A stretch of 64,000 nucleotides of DNA from Microtetraspora sp. NBRC 13810 (GTDB lineage Bacteria; Actinomycetota; Actinomycetes; Streptosporangiales; Streptosporangiaceae). Position 1 is the first letter of the stretch. Every line of letters begins with the position of its first letter. The stretch spans positions 62,001-126,000 of the forward strand of contig NZ_BSRQ01000005.1 in NCBI RefSeq assembly GCF_030268685.1. Reading direction: 5' to 3'. The notes beneath the pieces are model-generated. The model was not told where the DNA came from. It made no database searches and saw only the letters and a program-made list of their open reading frames with translations. The translations under genes were made by a program, and so were the position numbers. This document shows positions 9,943 to 17,774 of this stretch, piece by piece.

Positions 9943-11346
9943 ATGATGTCCAGGGGATCGATCCGTCGGCTGACCGCGCTCGGCGCGGGATTAGCCGTAG
10001 CGGCGACCACCATCACCGGACTGCTCGCCGCCCCCGCAGCGGCTGCGAGCACCAGCAAGGCAGCACCCAAGGTGTCGGCGACCACTCCGGCCGCCTCGAC
10101 CAAGAACTACGAGGGGAAATGCCCGGCGACGGTCACCTTCTCCTCCAAGGTGAAGGTCAGCCTCAAGGGCGGTAAGGCGCAGGTCGCCTACCGGTGGCTG
10201 CACGGTGATGGTTCGAAGAGCAAGGTGAAGTCCTTCACCGTCAAGGGGAAGGGCACCAAGACCGTCACGGTGAAGGAGAGCGCCACCTTCAAGAGTGACG
10301 TCAAGGGCTGGCAGGCCCTGCAGATCCTCTCTCCGCGCAAGGTGACGACGAAGAAGGCCGCTTTCTCGGTGGACTGCCGTTCCACCGAGATCATCGTTCC
10401 GCCGCGGCCGGTTTACGTGCAGGCCAAGGCCCACGTGAGCCCGTCCGACTACGTCGGGGAGTGCACGCCGTCCACCAAGATCCGCGCGTTCGGGTCGATC
10501 AGCGTGAGCAAGCCGACCACGGTGCGCTACCGCTGGGTCCGCAACGGGGACGTGGTGGACTACGGCAAGACCAGGGTCTACAAGGACAAGCGCGTCTACT
10601 ACTCCTTCACCGCGCGTGACACGCAGCGGGGCTGGGTGCAGTTGCAGGTCCTGAGCCCGCGGCACGACAGCTCCGACCGTGAGTACTACAAGGTCTGGTG
10701 CAAGAAGCCGGAGCCGGACGCCAAGGCGTTCGCCAAGGTGGACGGTCCGTCCGACTACGCCGGTTCCTGCCCCGTCGATCGCACCTTCACCGGTGTCATC
10801 GGTGTGACCCGCGGTGACACCACGGTCAAGTACCGCTGGGCCGGCCCGGGTTACCGCGGTTCGGTGCAGTCGGAGTACTTCTCCAAGCACGGCTCCCGGT
10901 ACGAGACCGTCTCGCTGCCCGTGGGCTTCAAGGAGAGCGGCACCGAGCGGCGCTGGATCGAGATCCTCAGCCCGAACGGCACCACCTCCAACTCCGAGAC
11001 CGCCAAGGTCGAGTGCAAGAAGCCCGAGCCGGTGAAGGTGGCGATCACCAACCTGGCCGCCGCGGCGGACAACAGCACCTGCAAGGACGGCAAGTCCCCG
11101 GCGATCAAGGGGTCCGCGGGCATCGTCGTGTCCGCGCCGACCAAGGTGGTCTACCAGTGGCGGGCCGGTGACAGCGTCGTCGACACCGATGTGATCACGC
11201 CGGACTCGGCGGGCACCACGACCATCAACGTCGATGTCGCCGCCGTGAGCGGGGAGACCAACGAGGGCACGCTGTCCCTCTGGATCCTCGGCCCCGGTGG
11301 CAACAAGGCCTCGGTCGGCTACGACTACACCTGCCCGAAGGCGTAG
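9943..11346 (+). CDS. secreted protein with four tandem Cys-bracketed beta-domain repeats
   Basis: A 467-aa protein. ATG at 9943 with GGAACGGAG 11 nt upstream; a longer frame from 9856 is less likely. It has a clear signal peptide (about residues 1-33, ending AAPAAAAS). Then come four repeats of about 90-100 residues, each with an early Cys, a central V-x-YRW or YQW strand, a LQILSPR / WIEILSPNG-like strand and a closing Cys. The repeats suggest Ig-like or beta-sandwich domains, each with one disulfide. No enzymatic motif is visible. Codon 17 (9991-9993) is TTA, a rare leucine codon in such genomes. It is monocistronic, with a strong terminator. Probably a surface or matrix protein; no family was recognised. 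Confidence 0.85.
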   Translation: MMSRGSIRRLTALGAGLAVAATTITGLLAAPAAAASTSKAAPKVSATTPAASTKNYEGKCPATVTFSSKVKVSLKGGKAQVAYRWLHGDGSKSKVKSFTVKGKGTKTVTVKESATFKSDVKGWQALQILSPRKVTTKKAAFSVDCRSTEIIVPPRPVYVQAKAHVSPSDYVGECTPSTKIRAFGSISVSKPTTVRYRWVRNGDVVDYGKTRVYKDKRVYYSFTARDTQRGWVQLQVLSPRHDSSDREYYKVWCKKPEPDAKAFAKVDGPSDYAGSCPVDRTFTGVIGVTRGDTTVKYRWAGPGYRGSVQSEYFSKHGSRYETVSLPVGFKESGTERRWIEILSPNGTTSNSETAKVECKKPEPVKVAITNLAAAADNSTCKDGKSPAIKGSAGIVVSAPTKVVYQWRAGDSVVDTDVITPDSAGTTTINVDVAAVSGETNEGTLSLWILGPGGNKASVGYDYTCPKA

Positions 11347-11364
11347 TCAGCACGAAAGCACACC

Positions 11365-11399
11365 GGCGCGGTACCCCTTCCAGGGGTGCCGCGCCTTTT
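11365..11399 (+). terminator. intrinsic terminator after the secreted repeat protein
   Basis: 14-bp stem with one G-T wobble, 3-nt loop, followed by TTTT at 11396-11399. Confidence 0.85.
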
Positions 11400-11463
11400 C
11401 GGGTTCGGCGCCGGTTTTCGTGCCGGTTCTCCGTGCGGGCGCCGGGGCTGGGACGATCGGGGG

Positions 11464-12258
11464 ATGAGCTTCGTACCTCCCGGCACCGGCTGGCCCGGCG
11501 ATCCCGCCTCGGCGGAGACGCCCGTCGCGCGCGACCCCGCGGAGGTGCGCGAGCTGGCCGGGGCCTGTTCCGGCGTGGCCGAGCTGGTCGCGCGGGAGTC
11601 GGTGTGCCGGGCGTGCCCCCGGCTGGTGGCCTGGCGGGAGGAGGTCGCTCAGGTGCGGCGGCGCGCCTTCGCCGAGGAGACCTACTGGGGGCGGCCCGTC
11701 CCCGGCTGGGGCGAGGAGAAGCCGCGCGTGCTGATCCTCGGGCTCGCGCCCGCCGCGCACGGCGGCAACCGCACGGGCCGGATCTTCACCGGGGACCGCA
11801 GCGGCGACTGGCTGTTCGCCTCGCTGCACCGCACCGGGTTCGCGGCCCTGCCGACGAGCGTCCACGCCGGCGACGGCCAGCGGCTGATCGGCGCCCGGGT
11901 GGTCGCCGCGGTGCGGTGCGCCCCGCCGGCCAACAAGCCCACCCCGCAGGAGCGCGCGGCCTGCTTTCCGTGGCTGAGCCGGGAGATCGCGCTGGTGGCG
12001 GACTCCGTCCGGGTGATCGTCGCGCTCGGCGGCTTCGCCTGGCAGGCGGCCTGGCCGGCGTTGAGGGAGGCGGGTTACGAGCTGCCGCCCCGGCGCCCGC
12101 CGTTCGGCCACGGCGTGCAGGTCCCGCTTTCGTACGGCGGAGCCGGTGTGCACCTGCTCGGCTGCTACCACCCGAGCCAGCAGAACACCTTCACCGGCCG
12201 GGTCACCGAGGCGATGCTGGACGAGATCTTCACCCGGGCGGCTGTTTCGTCGCGATGA
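11464..12258 (+). CDS. uracil-DNA glycosylase, family 5 (UDGb)
   Basis: A 264-aa DNA repair enzyme. The family-5 hallmarks are [14 protein letters not shown] at about residues 93-106 (no Asp or Asn in the active-site motif, unlike families 1 and 4) and the C-terminal [10 protein letters not shown] motif. N-terminal cysteines (VCRACPRL) and Cys158/Cys174-region residues can ligate the expected 4Fe-4S cluster. It removes uracil and other deaminated bases from double-stranded DNA. A monocistronic gene between the terminator at 11365 and the Rex-controlled ndh gene. Confidence 0.93.
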   Translation: MSFVPPGTGWPGDPASAETPVARDPAEVRELAGACSGVAELVARESVCRACPRLVAWREEVAQVRRRAFAEETYWGRPVPGWGEEKPRVLILGLAPAAHGGNRTGRIFTGDRSGDWLFASLHRTGFAALPTSVHAGDGQRLIGARVVAAVRCAPPANKPTPQERAACFPWLSREIALVADSVRVIVALGGFAWQAAWPALREAGYELPPRRPPFGHGVQVPLSYGGAGVHLLGCYHPSQQNTFTGRVTEAMLDEIFTRAAVSSR

Positions 12259-12283
12259 TGTGACCAAGGTCGCATGACTTCGA

Positions 12284-12314
12284 TTGGCGGATGTGCTATG
12301 CGCTCGCATAGGCT
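12284..12314 (+). promoter_or_regulatory. candidate ndh promoter
   Basis: TTGGCG at 12284-12289 and TAGGCT at 12309-12314 (or CATAGG at 12307, spacer 17) form a plausible -35/-10 pair. The Rex-like operator starts right at the -10 element, so a bound repressor would block RNA polymerase. Confidence 0.5.
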
Positions 12315-12333
12315 TGTGAATGCATTCACAAGC
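12312..12333. promoter_or_regulatory. Rex (redox-sensing repressor) operator
   Basis: A perfect 22-bp palindrome whose core TTGTGAATGCATTCACAA matches the Rex consensus TTGTGAA-N4-TTCACAA exactly. It lies between the promoter and the start of the type II NADH dehydrogenase gene. Rex senses the NADH/NAD+ ratio and represses respiratory genes when NADH is low; ndh is an established Rex target in several Gram-positive bacteria. Confidence 0.85.
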
Positions 12334-12346
12334 ACCACCACGAGAG

Positions 12347-13687
12347 ATGGGCACTGATGTGAACGCGAAGTCGAAGCACATCCTGATCGTCGGCGGCGGT
12401 TACGTCGGCCTGTACACCGCGCTCCGCCTCCAGCGCCGGCTGGCCCGGCAGCTCAAGGACGGCAGTGTACGGATCACGATCGTGGACCCCCAGTCCTACA
12501 TGACCTACCAGCCCTTCCTGCCCGAGGCCGCGGCGGGCAACCTCTCCCCCCGGCACGTCGTGGCGCCGCTGCGCCGGGTGCTGCCCAAGGTGCGCGTGCT
12601 CAACGGAAAGATCAGCAAGGTCAACCACGAGGCCAGGACGGCTGTCTTCGAGCCGGGCGAGGGGTCGGCCCGCGAGCTGGACTACGACATCATCGTGATG
12701 GCCGCGGGGTCCATCTCGCGCACCCTGCCCATTCCGGGGCTCAGCGACATCGGCATCGGGTTCAAGACCATCGGCGAGGCCATCGGGATGCGCAACCGGG
12801 TGCTGCGCCAGCTCGACGTCGCGGAGTCCACCGACGACCCGCGGGTGCGCCGCAGGGCCCTCACGTTCGTCGTGGTGGGCGCGGGCTTCGCCGGTGTCGA
12901 GGCGCTGGCCGAGCTGGAGGACATGTCCCGCGACTCCACCCGTTACTACCGCAACATCACGCCCGCCGACCTGCGCTGGGTGCTGGTGGAGGCGACCGAC
13001 CGGGTGCTGCCCGAGGTCGGCCCCGAGATGGGCAGGTGGACGCTGGAGCAGCTCAGGGAGCGCGGCATCGACGTCCGGCTGAACACGCGGCTGAACTCCT
13101 GCGAGGGCGGTCACGTGGTGCTCTCCGACGGCGAGGAGTTCGAGGCCGAGACCCTGGTGTGGACGGCGGGCGTCAAGCCGAGCCAGATCGTCAACTCCAC
13201 CGACCTCCCCGTGGACGAGCGCGGCCGGGTCAAGACGACCACGCAGCTGACCGTCGCCGGCGTGCAGGACGCCTTCGCCGCGGGCGACATCGCGGGCGTC
13301 CCCGACGTCACCAACCCGGGTCAGTACTGCGCCCCCAACGCCCAGCACGCCGTACGGCAGGCCAAGGTGCTCGCCGACAACATCGTCCGGCGGCTGGCCG
13401 GCGAGCCGTTGGCGGACTACCGGCACAAGTACGCGGGCTCGGTCGCGGGCCTCGGCCTGCACCAGGGCGTGGCCAACGTGTACGGCGTCAAGCTGCGCGG
13501 CTTCCCCGCGTGGTTCATGCACCGCACCTACCACCTGTCCAGGGTGCCGACCCTGAACCGCAAGGTCCGGGTGACGGTGGACTGGACCCTCGCGCTGTTC
13601 TTCAAGCGGGAGACCGTCTCCCTCGGCGAGATCCACCGCCCGCGGGACGAGTTTCGGGCGGCGATGGCCACCACCCGGAAGAGCTGA
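12347..13687 (+). CDS. ndh: type II NADH dehydrogenase (NDH-2), FAD-dependent
   Basis: A 446-aa monotopic flavoprotein passing electrons from NADH to the quinone pool without proton pumping. First Rossmann motif ILIVGGGYVGLYTA near residue 12 binds FAD; the second, FVVVGAGFAGVEA near 175, binds NADH. A late FAD motif (AFAAGDIAGVPD) and the C-terminal amphipathic RTYHLSRVPTLNRKVRV membrane-anchoring segment are also present. An ATG at 12320 lies inside the Rex palindrome and is discounted. ATG 12347 or GTG 12359 are the realistic starts. Confidence 0.95.
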   Translation: MGTDVNAKSKHILIVGGGYVGLYTALRLQRRLARQLKDGSVRITIVDPQSYMTYQPFLPEAAAGNLSPRHVVAPLRRVLPKVRVLNGKISKVNHEARTAVFEPGEGSARELDYDIIVMAAGSISRTLPIPGLSDIGIGFKTIGEAIGMRNRVLRQLDVAESTDDPRVRRRALTFVVVGAGFAGVEALAELEDMSRDSTRYYRNITPADLRWVLVEATDRVLPEVGPEMGRWTLEQLRERGIDVRLNTRLNSCEGGHVVLSDGEEFEAETLVWTAGVKPSQIVNSTDLPVDERGRVKTTTQLTVAGVQDAFAAGDIAGVPDVTNPGQYCAPNAQHAVRQAKVLADNIVRRLAGEPLADYRHKYAGSVAGLGLHQGVANVYGVKLRGFPAWFMHRTYHLSRVPTLNRKVRVTVDWTLALFFKRETVSLGEIHRPRDEFRAAMATTRKS

Positions 13688-13701
13688 GCCCCCCTCACAT
13701 C

Positions 13702-13729
13702 AGGCCCGTGGGACACGTCCCGCGGGCCT
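13702..13729 (+). terminator. terminator after ndh
   Basis: 12-bp stem with one G-T wobble and a 4-nt loop, 15 nt after the ndh stop. The rest of 13730-14001 shows no gene; a 10-bp palindrome CTCTTAAGAG lies at 13968-13977 and a TATGAT -10-like hexamer at 13990-13995 just before the tRNA. Confidence 0.75.
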
Positions 13730-14001
13730 CTCGCATACCCTTGTACGACGGACATCCTGCCTGTACGGCGTGCGGACCTGCACCGGCGAGCCCCATCGTC
13801 GTGCACACCGATGCCTGCCCGGGCCCGGGGCGCCCGCGATCCTGCGACCACTTCCGGACGGTGCGATATTCCTCGACTGACCCAGCCATTACCGGGCCGT
13901 CCACCCTCACGGCGCCGAGAATCGCCACTTCGTCATGAACTGTGACGCCTGATGCGAACTTGTGCTCCTCTTAAGAGTGGTCCATTACGTATGATTGCGG
14001 C

Positions 14002-14074
14002 GCCCCCGTAGCCCAATGGCAGAGGCAAACCCCTTAAAAGGGTTCGAGTGCGGGTTCGAGTCCCGCCGGGGGCA
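14002..14074 (+). tRNA. tRNA gene with UAA anticodon but class I (short variable loop) body
   Basis: The cloverleaf folds fully. Acceptor stem 14002-14008 with 14067-14073, seven perfect pairs. D arm 14011-14026, three pairs plus a C-A mismatch. Anticodon stem 14028-14032 with 14040-14044, five perfect pairs, with loop CTTAAAA placing anticodon TAA at 14035-14037. Variable loop of 5 nt (14045-14049). T stem 14050-14054 with 14062-14066, loop TTCGAGT. Discriminator A14074, then CC without encoded A. UAA would decode UUA (Leu), yet bacterial tRNA-Leu normally has a long variable arm. The amino acid identity is therefore uncertain. Confidence 0.85.
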
Positions 14075-14684
14075 CCTCTGTCGTGCACGCTAGAATGGCC
14101 CGCCACCTGTGCTTTTCCAGGAGCGGGCCGCGTGCTGTCCGTCGGCTTCCCGCGCAGGACCGGAACGGTCCAACCGATTAGGACGTTTACGACATAAAAT
14201 GATGTCATCCGGTTATCCAATTGTTAGCTTTTTGCTTTCCCGACAGCATTCCGGTGCGCCCGGCGTGCCAACGCGTGACGGGGGCGCCTTCCCGGCGGGC
14301 GCCCCTGTCCGGCCGGGCGAAGCCCGCACGCCCTCCGGCGCCGGTCAGGCCGCACGGAGCCCTTTCCCGGGTTAATTGCGCGGGTCGAAACCCCTGGGCC
14401 GGGCAAGACTCGTGCCGAAGAAGTAAGGGGAAAGGGGAACTGTCGCGGGTGCTCGCTCGTTGAGAGGTTCGCCGCGAGTGGTTCGCGTCTTCACGACGCG
14501 GGCCGCGGATGTCACTCTGGCGGTGAGTGACGTGCGGAGTGGGCCTTACAGAGCCGGTTCTTCCGGCGATGTGAGGGGAACAAACCGCTGGTAGACCTAC
14601 AGGCAGATAAATAACGGCACGATACGGACTTGTGACCGGGGATCCAATACCCTGGTCCGCAAAGGCCGCAGCGTGGAGGCAGCG
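14075..14684. other. 600-nt region without a recognisable gene
   Basis: Lower G+C than its surroundings in places. It holds a G+C hairpin (8-bp arms 14281-14288 and 14298-14305) and presumably the promoter and leader of the membrane protein gene at 14685. No coding frame with actinobacterial third-position bias was seen on either strand, and no riboswitch could be convincingly folded. Confidence 0.5.
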
Positions 14685-15461
14685 ATGGAGAGCAAGAACC
14701 CGGTTTTCCGGCAGTCCCGGCAGCATGCCTGGGGCGGCCCTACGCCGAGCCCCGGCCAACTTCATGACATGTACAACGCCCCATCGTATGCTCCGCCGGC
14801 CCACCGGCCGATGACGATCGACGACGTCGTCGTCCGCGGGTTCATGACGCTGGGCACGCTCGTCGTGTCGGGCGCGGCGGCGTGGGTGCTGGACGTCCCG
14901 ATGATCGTGGCGGTGGTCAGCGCCCTCATAGGCGTCGTCCTCGCCCTGATCGCGTCCTTCCGGCAGAGCACCAACCCGGTGCTGATCCTCGGTTATGCGC
15001 TGTTCTACGGCGTCTTCGTGGGGGCGTTCAGCCACCTCATGGAGAGCGTGTACAACGGCATCGTGCTCCAGGCGGTGCTCGGCACGGCCCTCGCCTTCGG
15101 CGGTGTGCTGGCCGTCCACTCGCTGAAGATCATTCGGGTGACGCCGAAGCTCTACCGGTACGTCGGAGCCGCGGCCATCGCCGCGCTCGGCCTGATGCTG
15201 ACCAACTTCATCGTCGGCTTCTTCGTCCCGGGCGGCATCGGGATCCGCGCCGACAACCCGATCGGCTGGATCTTCAGCATCGCGATGATCCTGCTCGGCT
15301 GCTTCTTCCTGCTCCTCGACTTCGACTCGATCGAGGAGGCCGCCCGCGCCGGCGTGCCGGAGAAGTTCGCCTGGCAGGCCGCCTTCGGGCTCACCCTGAG
15401 CCTGGTCTGGATCTACCTTGAGGTGCTGCGCTTCATCAGCTACTTCTCGGGCGACGACTGA
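14685..15461 (+). CDS. Bax inhibitor-1 / YccA family membrane protein
   Basis: A 258-aa protein with seven predicted membrane helices starting near residue 50, after a soluble N-terminus rich in Pro and Tyr (NAPSYAPPAHRPMTIDDVV). The end (LEVLRFISYFSG) is typical of the BI-1/YccA/YbhL superfamily, proposed pH-sensitive ion (Ca2+) leak channels. A GTG at 14673 is open, but GGAGG at 14675-14679 is correctly spaced for ATG 14685. Monocistronic, followed by a strong terminator. Confidence 0.92.
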   Translation: MESKNPVFRQSRQHAWGGPTPSPGQLHDMYNAPSYAPPAHRPMTIDDVVVRGFMTLGTLVVSGAAAWVLDVPMIVAVVSALIGVVLALIASFRQSTNPVLILGYALFYGVFVGAFSHLMESVYNGIVLQAVLGTALAFGGVLAVHSLKIIRVTPKLYRYVGAAAIAALGLMLTNFIVGFFVPGGIGIRADNPIGWIFSIAMILLGCFFLLLDFDSIEEAARAGVPEKFAWQAAFGLTLSLVWIYLEVLRFISYFSGDD

Positions 15462-15485
15462 GCCGGCGGCGACTGAGCCGGTAAA

Positions 15486-15513
15486 GGAAGGCCCCGCTTC
15501 GGCGGGGCCTTCC
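15486..15513 (+). terminator. strong terminator after the BI-1 gene
   Basis: Perfect 12-bp stem with a stable TTCG tetraloop. Confidence 0.9.
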
Positions 15514-15665
15514 GCATGTCCGGCGGTTTTCGGGGTACAGCCTCGGGGCAACGGTCCGCGACCAATGATCTACCAGTTGTAACAGAAGACTGGCGGCATC
15601 TGGTCTTGCCATTTACGCGGGCGTGTTGCAGTGTCGAGCAAAGGAGCTCATCCGTGGAGGTGCCC

Positions 15666-15890
15666 ATGTCGTTGAACCACTCACCGGAGACGCACAGCAA
15701 GCTCATCGCGAGAGTCCCGACCATAACGGGACGCGAACTCCCAGAGTGGTTCCAAGCCATCGACAACGGCCCGTCTTTCCTCCGTTGTACCGAGCGTGCC
15801 AACTGGCTCGCCGAGGAGCACGGGCTCACCCACGGCTATGCCACCGCGATCGTGCACGAGCACGAGCGGCGTCGCCGTCCCCGCCTGTAG
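15666..15890 (+). CDS. DUF4287 domain protein
   Basis: A 74-aa small protein; ATG 15666 with GGAGG at 15656-15660 (a longer frame from 15516 has no ribosome binding site). The family pattern is visible: ETHSKLIARVPTITGRELPE, then CTERANWLAEEHGLTHGYAT and a basic tail. DUF4287 proteins are small predicted helical proteins often found alone or fused to DUF5655. No molecular function is established. Confidence 0.88.
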   Translation: MSLNHSPETHSKLIARVPTITGRELPEWFQAIDNGPSFLRCTERANWLAEEHGLTHGYATAIVHEHERRRRPRL

Positions 15891-15959
15891 TCGACACCGT
15901 GATCGCCCGCGCACCGGCCGGTCGCGCGGGCGGTCGCATGTCCCGGGCATGATGGACCC

Positions 15960-16370
15960 ATGGAACTGGAAACGGCACGTGAGTTCGTCCGCGCCAACCA
16001 CCGCGCCATCCTGCTGACCCGGCACGCCGACGGGCGGCCACAGATGTCGCCGATCACGATCGGCGTCGACACGGAGGGGTTCCTGGTCGTCAGCACCCGG
16101 GAGACGGCCGCCAAGACGCGCAACATCAGGCGCGATCCGAAGGTCTCGGTCTGCGTGTTCACCGACGGGTTCTTCGGCGACTGGATCCAGGTGGACGGCG
16201 TCGCCGAGGTGGTCTCCCTGCCGGACGCGATGGAGCCGCTGGTCGACTACTACCGGGCCATCTCCGGCGAGCACCCCGACTGGGACGACTACCGCGCCGC
16301 CATGGAGCGGGACCGCCGGGTCATCGTGCGGATCGCCCTCACCTCCGCCGGTCCCGACGTGCACGGCTGA
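15960..16370 (+). CDS. PPOX-class (F420/FMN-dependent) oxidoreductase
   Basis: A 136-aa split-barrel protein of the pyridoxamine-phosphate-oxidase-like family, close in length and style to mycobacterial Rv1155-type F420 enzymes. Signature features are the N-terminal NHRAILLTRHADGRPQMSP and the cofactor phosphate-binding strand TRETAAKTRNIRRDPKVSV. The substrate is unknown. It converges with the thiolase gene across a perfect hairpin. Confidence 0.88.
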   Translation: MELETAREFVRANHRAILLTRHADGRPQMSPITIGVDTEGFLVVSTRETAAKTRNIRRDPKVSVCVFTDGFFGDWIQVDGVAEVVSLPDAMEPLVDYYRAISGEHPDWDDYRAAMERDRRVIVRIALTSAGPDVHG

Positions 16371-16378
16371 GCCTCGGT

Positions 16379-16409
16379 CCCGTACGGCCGGTCGCCCCGG
16401 CCGTACGGG
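16379..16409. terminator. bidirectional terminator between PPOX and thiolase genes
   Basis: Perfect 13-bp inverted repeat (CCCGTACGGCCGG arms) with a 5-nt loop in the gap between two convergent genes. Confidence 0.85.
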
Positions 16410-16417
16410 AGCGGGGA

Positions 16418-17638
16418 CTAGCTGAGGCGCTCCAGCACCAGGGCCATGCCCTGGCCGCCGCCGACGCACATGGTCTCCAGGCCGATCGACTTGTCGTGGA
16501 ACTGGAGGCTGTTGATCAGGGTGGAGGTGATCCGGGCGCCGGTCATGCCGAACGGGTGGCCGACCGCGATCGCGCCGCCGTTGACGTTGAGCCGGTCCAG
16601 GTCGATGCCGAGCTCCTGGTAGGACGGGATCACCTGGGCGGCGAACGCCTCGTTGATCTCCACCAGGTCCACGTCGTCGATCGACATGCCCGCCCGGCCG
16701 AGCGCCTGCCGTGACGCGCCCACCGGGCCGAGGCCCATGATCTCGGGGGACAGGCCGGTCACGCCGGTCGAGACGATCCGGGCCAGCGGGGTGAGGCCCA
16801 GCTCGGCCGCCTTGGTGTCACTCATGATCACGACCGCGGCGGCGCCGTCGTTCAGCGGGCAGCAGTTGCCGGCCGTCACGGTGCCGTCCGGGCGGAAGAC
16901 CGGCTTCAGGCCGGACACCCCTTCGTAGGTGGTGCCGGGGCGCGGGCCGTCGTCCTTGCTGACCACGGTGCCGTCGGGCAGGGTCACCGGGGTGATGTCC
17001 CTCTCCCAGAACCCGTTGGCCAGCGACTTCTCCGCGAGGTTCTGCGAGCGCACGCCGAACTCGTCCTGCTCCTGACGGGAGACGCCCCTCAGCCGCGCGA
17101 CGTTCTCAGCGGTCTGGCCCATCGCGATGTAGACGTCGGGCACCTCGCCGTCCTCGCGCGGGTCGTGCCACACCGGTCCGCCGCCCTCGGCCGCCTTGGT
17201 CCCGCGGGTCCGGGCCTCGGCGAAGAAGTCGTTGTGGGTGCCGGGCAGCGAGTCCGAGCTGCCCTTGGCGAACCGGGACACGCACTCGACGCCGGCCGAC
17301 ACGTAGACGTCACCCTCGCCGGCCTTGATCGCGTGGAAGGCCATCCGGGTCGTCTGCAGCGACGACGAGCAGTAACGGGTCACCGTCGTACCGGGGACCT
17401 GGTCAAGGCCGAGCAGGACGGTGACCACCCGGGCCATGTTGAATCCCTGCTCGCCGCCGGGAAGCCCGCAGCCGAGCATCAGGTCGTTGATCTCCTGCGG
17501 GTCCAGCTCGGGCACCTTGGCCAGGGCCGCCCTGACCATCTGGGCGGTCAGGTCGTCGGGACGGATGTCCTTGAGCGACCCCTTGAAGGCGCGGCCGATC
17601 GGCGAGCGTGCGGTGGCGACGATGACTGCCTCTGGCAT
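16418..17638 (-). CDS. acetyl-CoA C-acyltransferase (thiolase)
   Basis: A 406-aa thiolase. The nucleophilic Cys is in [10 protein letters not shown] (about residue 90), the second catalytic region is [18 protein letters not shown], and the proton-donor Cys is in [11 protein letters not shown] near the end. It condenses or cleaves acyl-CoAs: a FadA/AcaB type for fatty-acid or steroid breakdown, or acetoacetyl-CoA formation. There is no adjacent fadB-like gene, so the pathway cannot be fixed. Confidence 0.93.
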   Translation of the reverse strand: MPEAVIVATARSPIGRAFKGSLKDIRPDDLTAQMVRAALAKVPELDPQEINDLMLGCGLPGGEQGFNMARVVTVLLGLDQVPGTTVTRYCSSSLQTTRMAFHAIKAGEGDVYVSAGVECVSRFAKGSSDSLPGTHNDFFAEARTRGTKAAEGGGPVWHDPREDGEVPDVYIAMGQTAENVARLRGVSRQEQDEFGVRSQNLAEKSLANGFWERDITPVTLPDGTVVSKDDGPRPGTTYEGVSGLKPVFRPDGTVTAGNCCPLNDGAAAVVIMSDTKAAELGLTPLARIVSTGVTGLSPEIMGLGPVGASRQALGRAGMSIDDVDLVEINEAFAAQVIPSYQELGIDLDRLNVNGGAIAVGHPFGMTGARITSTLINSLQFHDKSIGLETMCVGGGQGMALVLERLS

Positions 17639-17774
17639 GTGGCTCTCCTGGGTTCATAACAGCGCTCCTGAAGCGGAGGTTATCGCGCGGCAGTCGGCCG
17701 GCCATGAACCGGGGGGCACAAAAACAGAACTTTGTACTGTAATCGACAGACGGGTGAGATCTGCCCCGGTCGCG

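Noticed and set aside
12320-12346. ATG 12320 as the ndh start
   Set aside because: It lies inside the perfect Rex palindrome next to the -10 element, too close to the promoter to be translated with a ribosome binding site.
14460-14684. c-di-AMP (ydaO-type) or other riboswitch upstream of the BI-1-like gene
   Set aside because: Some G-rich motifs looked suggestive, but I could not fold a convincing aptamer with the conserved core.
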